64,000 bases of DNA from CAYILR01 sp964364175 (GTDB lineage: Bacteria; Bdellovibrionota; UBA1018), in assembly GCA_964364175.1 (NCBI GenBank), contig CAYILR010000008.1, positions 1-64,000 on the forward strand, in the 5' to 3' direction. Both the position numbers and the translations under genes were made by a program. The notes below the pieces were generated by a model, which saw only the letters and a list, made by a program, of their open reading frames with translations, was not told where the DNA came from and did not search any database. Each line of letters starts with the position of its first letter. The stretch's first letter is position 1. Below, piece by piece: positions 59,556 through 64,000 of the stretch.

Positions 59556-59893
59556 TTCGTATCCTTTCTGTCTTTGCCCCACTCTTGGTCATCGAGCACG
59601 AGACCGAACTTGGTTGCCGCGGCCTTGAGTGGAAACCAGTGATGGTGGTTGCCGGTCTCGCGCCAGAGCTTGCGGATGCGTTCGTGGATGGCCTCCAACG
59701 GCTCATCGACCTTCTCAATCGTGACCCGGTACTTCTCGACAGAAACCGTGCCATTCCAACACGAAGGTTCCTCCTGCCGCATCTGACCGAGGCGGTAGCC
59801 GTCAACGTTTTGAAAAGTCTCGACGATGATGGGGTACTGCGGCCCCGTCGGTTTGGGCGTGGCCTTCTTCCTCGACGCCTTGGCCTTGGTCAT
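59552..59893 (-). CDS. Small unknown protein
   Basis: 113 residues. Basic start (KAKASRKKATPKPTG), then alpha/beta with TVSVEKYRVTIEKVDEPLEA. First full-size gene after the promoter at 59956-59983. Confidence 0.6.
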   Translation of the reverse strand: MTKAKASRKKATPKPTGPQYPIIVETFQNVDGYRLGQMRQEEPSCWNGTVSVEKYRVTIEKVDEPLEAIHERIRKLWRETGNHHHWFPLKAAATKFGLVLDDQEWGKDRKDTK

Positions 59894-59949
59894 CGCACCC
59901 TCTTGAGTGTCCCGGTGGGGTTGTGGCTCACGTCATCGTGGGCGTCCAT
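59890..59949 (-). CDS. Possible 19-residue leader peptide
   Basis: ATG 59949 to a TGA overlapping the next gene's ATG. The start lies about 7 nt from the -10 element, so the message would be leaderless or nearly so. Could couple translation into the operon. Too short to judge by composition. Confidence 0.3.
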   Translation of the reverse strand: MDAHDDVSHNPTGTLKRVR

Positions 59950-59955
59950 GGACCC

Positions 59956-59983
59956 ATTTTAGACATTGTGCTTGAAGCGTCAA
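59956..59983 (-). promoter_or_regulatory. Sigma70-like promoter of the accessory operon
   Basis: Read on the minus strand: TTGACG (59983-59978), 16-nt spacer, TAAAAT (59961-59956). Each hexamer matches the consensus at five of six positions. It lies in the only sizeable gap (102 nt) between 52 and 61 kb and points into the gene run 59893-52282. Confidence 0.65.
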
Positions 59984-59995
59984 GCGACTTTGACG

Positions 59996-60550
59996 TTATT
60001 TCTTGTGGGAGGGTTCCATACCGGCTTCTTTGCTGAGGGCCTCGACGATGCCCCTGAGGAGGAAGGGCCGCAAGGCGGGCCACTTCTCGATGCACAGGAG
60101 GGCGTCCGCGGCCTGGGCCTCGACGCTGCCGTGGGTGCCAGGGTCGGCAGCGACGAAGCTCTGCTGTTGGCTCGGGGCGTTGCCGTTTGGTGTGTTGCTG
60201 CTGGTCATGTCGTCCTCTGGGTCGGGGGTTTCGGGCTCGGCTGGTGGTGGCGCGTTCGGGTCGATGATCCCAAGCCGGGTCAGGTTTTGGACGGTGCGGC
60301 TCAGATCGAATCCGGCCGTGACGAAGATGGCTCCGACGCGGTCGGCTTCTCTTTTGCCGATGTCCTGCATCCCATGGGAGGCCATCTCGACGTTGAGGAG
60401 GACGACCTTAGTGCTGGCCGGGAATCTGTCCCTGGAGGACAGGTACTCGTGAACGGCGACGAAGTTGACCCCATATCGGGCCAGCTTCTTCCGCATGACG
60501 TTCCCCCGGTTCCCCGGAGGGCCTCCAAGCCAGACCGCTTCGATGGTCAT
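59996..60550 (-). CDS. DUF2325-like protein
   Basis: 184 residues. VWLGGPPGNRGNVMRKKLAR, then VVLLNVEMASHGMQDIGKRE and VGAIFVTAGFD, resemble the DUF2325 layout in which a Rossmann-like strand is followed by an aDxxxH-type site. Acidic linker and unrelated tail. Weak assignment. Confidence 0.55.
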   Translation of the reverse strand: MTIEAVWLGGPPGNRGNVMRKKLARYGVNFVAVHEYLSSRDRFPASTKVVLLNVEMASHGMQDIGKREADRVGAIFVTAGFDLSRTVQNLTRLGIIDPNAPPPAEPETPDPEDDMTSSNTPNGNAPSQQQSFVAADPGTHGSVEAQAADALLCIEKWPALRPFLLRGIVEALSKEAGMEPSHKK

Positions 60551-60807
60551 TCTGACCTCTGACGGCGCATGGCTTTCCTGACGATCTTGGCGGTGCTTGG
60601 GGCTACTGTGTCAAGCCAGACCAGGGCGGCCTCAAAGGCCGGTCTGACCCGCTCCATCTCGGCGATAATCGCTTCATCAGCTACAAGCAAAGCGAAGTCC
60701 ATGACGTCACCAGAAGCCCTGGTCTTGTTACTAAGTTCGCGCTTGTGGGCGCGGTGAACGATCCCATTCTCGTAGGAGCCCATCTGTTTGAGGGAACGAC
60801 GTTTCAT
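60547..60807 (-). CDS. Small helical protein
   Basis: 86 residues, basic ends, central helix (ALLVADEAIIAEMERVRPAF). ATGA overlap with the next gene. Function unknown. Confidence 0.55.
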   Translation of the reverse strand: MKRRSLKQMGSYENGIVHRAHKRELSNKTRASGDVMDFALLVADEAIIAEMERVRPAFEAALVWLDTVAPSTAKIVRKAMRRQRSE

Positions 60808-60811
60808 TCGT

Positions 60812-61432
60812 TCACCGAGCGGCCCTCTTGTCGAGCTTGGCGAACAAGCAGGTCGGTGCGTGCGGCTTGTTCACGGTCCCACCGCAGCCTTGGGTGCAGG
60901 TCTCGTCGCCTCCGCCGCTGTACTCGTACTCGACGAGAGCCTCGGTCAGCGTCGTGATCTGGGCCGCGATGGCTTCGAGGTCCGAGAGCCAGAGGGTCAT
61001 GACCTCGAAGTCGGTGAGCGGTGCCGCCTTGACCCCCAGGCGGGCCTCCAGGGCGCTCCTGCGGGCCGCCCTGGCCTCGTAGGCGTCATCCTCGGCTCTG
61101 GTGGCGGCTGCCTGCTCCCTGTGCCTCTGGGCGGTCCTGGCTTCGTAGGCGGCCCAGGTCTCGGCGATGAGGGAGAGGGGCACGATATCGGGCTCCCACT
61201 TGGGAAGCTCACCCTTGGGCGTGTACGGCCGCTTCCTGGCGATGGCGATCCCGTGCCGTGGACCAAAACCAAAGTCTTTCACCTTGGCGCCAGGCGTCTT
61301 CAAGGCGAAGTTTCCGCGGCCGGCGTCGACCCAATCACGGGTGTCGAGGACGATCGCCTTGTAGCGGTCCTTCGACGCCGGGCCGCGCTTCACGGCCACG
61401 ACCATCCCAACTTCAAGTTCAGCGCGCTTCAT
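60812..61432 (-). CDS. Unknown protein with N-terminal SH3-like and C-terminal zinc motif
   Basis: 206 residues. N-terminus LEVGMVVAVKRGPASKDRYK suggests a small beta barrel. Helical middle. The end has CTQGCGGTVNKPHAPTC, a Cys/His set that could bind zinc. No family known. Confidence 0.6.
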   Translation of the reverse strand: MKRAELEVGMVVAVKRGPASKDRYKAIVLDTRDWVDAGRGNFALKTPGAKVKDFGFGPRHGIAIARKRPYTPKGELPKWEPDIVPLSLIAETWAAYEARTAQRHREQAAATRAEDDAYEARAARRSALEARLGVKAAPLTDFEVMTLWLSDLEAIAAQITTLTEALVEYEYSGGGDETCTQGCGGTVNKPHAPTCLFAKLDKRAAR

Positions 61433-61502
61433 CGGAGCTTCCCACCTTTCGCCCGCAGCATGACGGCACAGCCCCGTGTGCTTTCCGGATTTTCTTGCTC
61501 AT
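61419..61502 (-). CDS. Possible tiny gene
   Basis: 27 codons (MSKKIRKAHGAVPSCCGRKV and onward) with AAAGG upstream, filling the 80-nt gap between larger genes and overlapping the next start. Composition is plausible but the length prevents a firm call. Confidence 0.3.
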   Translation of the reverse strand: MSKKIRKAHGAVPSCCGRKVGSSDEAR

Positions 61503-61512
61503 GACGCGCCTT

Positions 61513-62019
61513 TCAGTTGGGCAGAGTGGTTTGGGGGAACAGCGGCTCGGCCATCCGGCCGCCGTCGATGGGGTGGGACTTGAACTCGGCCAGCGTCCGG
61601 GTGTTCCTCTCGTCGTGGGAGATCACGGCCGTCCAGACCTCGACGCCACCACCTCGGAACTCCAACCTCACCATCGCAGCCTCACCTTTATCGGCGCGCT
61701 GAGAAGGCCGCACCAGGGAGTCCGAGTCAACCTCCTCTTTGGTGGCGACGGCCGTCCAGATCTCGTTGACGATGGCGATCCCGATCGTGTGGTCGTCGCT
61801 TGCGAGCGCGGACAGCACCTGCATGAGTGCGTCCTTGGCCGTATCCGAAACCATGAACCGGCCCACCGGCAGCAGGCCCACACCTTCCTTGGTGACGACG
61901 AAGGCCACCGGCGCCAGTTCTTGCCCCGCCATCGTGGCCTGGGTGAACACGCTGCGCACGGCATCGAGGATGTACGTGCGGAAAGTTTCCTGATCCATGG
62001 TGCTGGTCACTCCAAACAT
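61513..62019 (-). CDS. Unknown protein
   Basis: 168 residues from ATG 62019 with AGGA upstream; an ATG seven codons later is possible. Alpha/beta (AFVVTKEGVGLLPVGRFMVS). No recognised motif. It starts 4 bp after the GHKL gene stop. Confidence 0.55.
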   Translation of the reverse strand: MFGVTSTMDQETFRTYILDAVRSVFTQATMAGQELAPVAFVVTKEGVGLLPVGRFMVSDTAKDALMQVLSALASDDHTIGIAIVNEIWTAVATKEEVDSDSLVRPSQRADKGEAAMVRLEFRGGGVEVWTAVISHDERNTRTLAEFKSHPIDGGRMAEPLFPQTTLPN

Positions 62020-62022
62020 GGC

Positions 62023-63336
62023 TCAGTTCCTCATCTGGCTGGTGATGATGCGGGCGTAGAGCTTGCCTTCCGCGCGCTCGTGGCCGACGGTGCCGTCGCC
62101 GCCCTGGGCGTGCGCGACCTCGTGGACGAGGGTGGACAGGTACTCCTCGAAGTCCGAGAGCAGGCGCTTGGCGATCTTGATCTTGCCGCCGACGAGCGTG
62201 CCGTCGAGCGCCGCGTCGCCGAAGTCCACGATGTTGAGCCGGTCCTCGATGGTGCCGTAGCCGAGGTCCTTGGCCGCGCTCTCGACGAGGTCGAGCACGG
62301 TCTTGTAGGTCGCTTGCTCGGCCTCCGTCAGATCGGCCCAGGCGTAGGACTTCTGCGCCGTCTTCTTGTATTCCTCGCGCAACTTGTCGAGGTTCAGGGT
62401 CTCCTCACCCTTGAGGACAGCCATGAGGCCAGACTGCACGACCACACCCTTGAAGCCGTAGTGCTCGGCCTCGCGCGCGCCCGCCATCGACGTCACCGGG
62501 ATCGACTTCTCACCGTGGCGCGCCCGGAACACCTTGCCAACCTTGGCCGTGGTCGCAGCATCGACGTAGCCCTCGCCCATGTTGGTGACGTCGGGGGCGT
62601 TGCTCTGGAGGAGGTCCATGACCTTCTCGATGAACTCGGGCCTGGCTTCGTGGGTCATGGCCTCTTCCCACGCCTTGGCCGCGTTGTAGCGGAGGTCCCA
62701 ACCCGAGATCATACGGCGGTCGCGGTCGGTCTCCACCTGCTTGAAGTTGTAGCCCGCGCTGAGGTCCGGGCTGTTCTGGACGAAGATGCCCTTGACGAAC
62801 ACCCGGCCCTTCATGTGCTCGTCGAGGAGCACCTGGGCGTAGGAGGTCTCCACGACGTTCTTGGGTTTGGCGAGGAACAGGAAGCGGCCCTTCATGAGAT
62901 CCCAGGCTTCCTTCGTGATCCCGCTGACCTCGATCGTGAACGCGCCGCTGTCGTTCTGGCGCTTGTGCGTGTAGATGGTCAGCACCTCGTCGCCGAACAC
63001 CTCCGAGGCTTCGAGCTTGGGTGTCCAGGACTCGTCGCCGTTGATGATTTTCACCTCATGTCCCGCGCGCACCAAGGCCAGCACGCCGAGCTTGAGCCCC
63101 TCGCCGAAGTGGCCGCGGTAGCCACCGGACGACTTCGACGTCGTCCCCATCAGCCACACCCTGGCGTCGAGCTTCACGCCCTGCGAGACCACGCGGAACG
63201 TGTCGATGTGGTGGCTCACCTTCATCTCGGCGCCATCGTCCTGGGCGTCGAGGCCGTTTTGCACCAATTCACGACAACCTTCCCACGCCCCCCAGGTGGA
63301 ACAGTAGTTGGTCGCGATGGTGAGTTGAAACTTCAT
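62023..63336 (-). CDS. GHKL-type ATPase domain fused to HExxH metallopeptidase-like domain
   Basis: 437 residues. The N-terminal Bergerat-fold signature shows the N-box EGCRELVQNGLDAQ (Glu, Asn, Asp) and the glycine lid MGTTSKSSGGYRGHFGEGLK. The usual DNGxG loop is replaced (VVSQGVKL). The C-terminus has LVHEVAHAQGGDGTVGHERA, a zincin-like HExxH with a possible third ligand downstream. The fusion suggests an ATP-switched protease or a chaperone-like factor. Possible targets are unknown. A leading gene of the accessory module, divergent from the GIY-YIG gene. Confidence 0.7.
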   Translation of the reverse strand: MKFQLTIATNYCSTWGAWEGCRELVQNGLDAQDDGAEMKVSHHIDTFRVVSQGVKLDARVWLMGTTSKSSGGYRGHFGEGLKLGVLALVRAGHEVKIINGDESWTPKLEASEVFGDEVLTIYTHKRQNDSGAFTIEVSGITKEAWDLMKGRFLFLAKPKNVVETSYAQVLLDEHMKGRVFVKGIFVQNSPDLSAGYNFKQVETDRDRRMISGWDLRYNAAKAWEEAMTHEARPEFIEKVMDLLQSNAPDVTNMGEGYVDAATTAKVGKVFRARHGEKSIPVTSMAGAREAEHYGFKGVVVQSGLMAVLKGEETLNLDKLREEYKKTAQKSYAWADLTEAEQATYKTVLDLVESAAKDLGYGTIEDRLNIVDFGDAALDGTLVGGKIKIAKRLLSDFEEYLSTLVHEVAHAQGGDGTVGHERAEGKLYARIITSQMRN

Positions 63337-63373
63337 GGCCATGGTCCTATGATGGTGAGAGTGGAGGTGAACA

Positions 63374-63928
63374 GTGGCGATCGGTATCTACGTCATACGC
63401 AACACGTCAAACGGGAAAAGATACATTGGGCAGTCAATAGACATACAACGACGATTTCGCGAACATAAGAGCAAGCTCAAGCTGGGTAAGCACGGAAACA
63501 AGCATCTGCAAGCGGCTTGGAACAAGTACGGAGGAAGTAGTTTTGACTTCTCGATACTTCTTCTTTGCCCAATGTCGTCCTTGGATGAACAAGAAGCTGC
63601 GATTCTGGCCTCATCCAGTCCTGAATACAACAAGTCTTTGGAGTGTCACGCACCAATGCGTGGAAGGAGGCATACAGACGCAACAAGGGCAAAAATGAGC
63701 ATCGCAAAGAAGAAGCCGCGTGGCCCACACAGTGAGGAGCGACGAAAGAGGATCTCCGAAGCCAAGAAGGGAAAGCCAAGGTCAGACGCCGCAAAAAACA
63801 GCACCAGTGAGACGCTGCGAAAAGCATGGAAGAAACGAAAAGCGGAGGGCCTACCGTGGAAGAACAAACGCCGCGTGGACGTCTTTCGTGGGCAGGTTCC
63901 GTTATTTTCACGGCAGACTCCGGTTTGA
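63374..63928 (+). CDS. GIY-YIG homing endonuclease (SegA-like)
   Basis: 184 residues from a GTG at 63374 with GGAGG six bases upstream. Catalytic module: GIYVIRNTSNGKRYIGQSID, Arg in QRRFREHKS, and a later Glu/Asn pattern (LDEQEA...EYNKS). The C-terminal part is a NUMOD3-type repeat (RRHTDATRAKMSIAKKK, HSEERRKRISEAKKGKPRS), which binds DNA. On the opposite strand to flanking genes, inserted between the ssb-like gene and the GHKL gene. Confidence 0.9.
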   Translation: MAIGIYVIRNTSNGKRYIGQSIDIQRRFREHKSKLKLGKHGNKHLQAAWNKYGGSSFDFSILLLCPMSSLDEQEAAILASSSPEYNKSLECHAPMRGRRHTDATRAKMSIAKKKPRGPHSEERRKRISEAKKGKPRSDAAKNSTSETLRKAWKKRKAEGLPWKNKRRVDVFRGQVPLFSRQTPV

Positions 63929-63936
63929 CAGGTCGG

Positions 63937-64000
63937 TCAGAACGGCAGATCATCGTCGGCCTCGAAGCCCCGATCTTCGACGCTCGCCATCATCGCACGG
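63937..64000 (-). CDS. ssb: C-terminal end of a bacterial-type SSB, partial
   Basis: Only the last 20 codons lie in the window. They end FEADDDLPF followed by TGA, the conserved acidic tip of bacterial single-stranded DNA-binding proteins that docks DNA-repair partners. The rest lies to the right. This would be a second ssDNA-binding protein beside the gp32-like one at 41238-42224. Confidence 0.75.
   Translation of the reverse strand, partial: RAMMASVEDRGFEADDDLPF

Noticed and set aside
61258..63468. 736-codon plus-strand open frame
   Set aside because: It lies antisense to the GHKL-HExxH, 61513 and 60812 genes, is Arg/His/Leu-rich as expected from a GC-rich antisense frame, and has no domain.
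1..64000. CRISPR array
   Set aside because: No regularly spaced direct repeats with unique spacers were seen; the repeats present are short in-frame tandem repeats.

Overview
This 64 kb window reads as part of the genome of a large, GC-rich tailed bacteriophage. It carries a large terminase split by an intein, a portal, a prohead protease, a scaffold-like protein, a probable tail tube, and phage recombination and replication genes: a UvsX/RecA-like recombinase, a gp32-like ssDNA-binding protein, a CHC2/Toprim primase, a RecD/Dda-like helicase, a Cas4/RecB-like nuclease, a RuvC-like resolvase and ThyX. Genes are packed with 4-bp start/stop overlaps. No rRNA, convincing tRNA, CRISPR array or host metabolic operon was seen. 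The host cannot be told from the sequence. The major capsid protein, DNA polymerase and endolysin are not recognisable here and probably lie outside the window.

Layout. 1-11.6 kb (minus strand): head module in the order terminase, zinc-ribbon protein, portal, prohead protease, (inserted HNH endonuclease), unknown, scaffold-like protein, beta-rich virion protein, acidic protein running off the left edge. 11.7-14.3 kb (plus): ThyX and small genes. 14.1-21.6 kb (minus): unknown, probably structural or internal-head genes, a tandem HNH endonuclease and a RuvC-like protein. 21.6-28.6 kb: zinc/sigma4-like regulator, EDxHD endonuclease and debris, structural proteins, a membrane/coiled-coil protein, another HNH endonuclease and a DnaJ-domain protein. 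28.6-38.5 kb: GIY-YIG endonuclease, a TnpB element, and a minus-strand virion-like cluster that includes a 774-residue protein combining a transglutaminase-like Cys-His-Asp site with a degenerate protein-kinase-like domain. 38.8-52.3 kb: replication, recombination and transcription module (RecA, gp32-like SSB, sigma-like factor, Cas4-like nuclease, primase, HU-like protein, helicase), interleaved with the tail-tube candidate and an EDxHD endonuclease. 52.3-63.3 kb (minus): an accessory cassette of short, translationally coupled genes, many with CxxC/CxxH zinc motifs, with a sigma70-like promoter near 59.97 kb for its lower half and a GHKL-ATPase/HExxH protein upstream. The right edge carries a GIY-YIG gene and the last 20 codons of a gene ending in the DDDLPF tail typical of bacterial-type SSB.

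The window is unusually rich in mobile endonucleases: one intein, three HNH genes, two GIY-YIG genes, two EDxHD genes plus one relic, and one TnpB gene. The most novel-looking items are the transglutaminase/pseudokinase protein, the GHKL-HExxH protein, a 24-residue module shared by the portal and a small separate protein, a family of similar N-terminal helices on head-region proteins, and a clear frameshift in one zinc-protein gene. Function calls rest on motif recognition by eye. No database search was possible.
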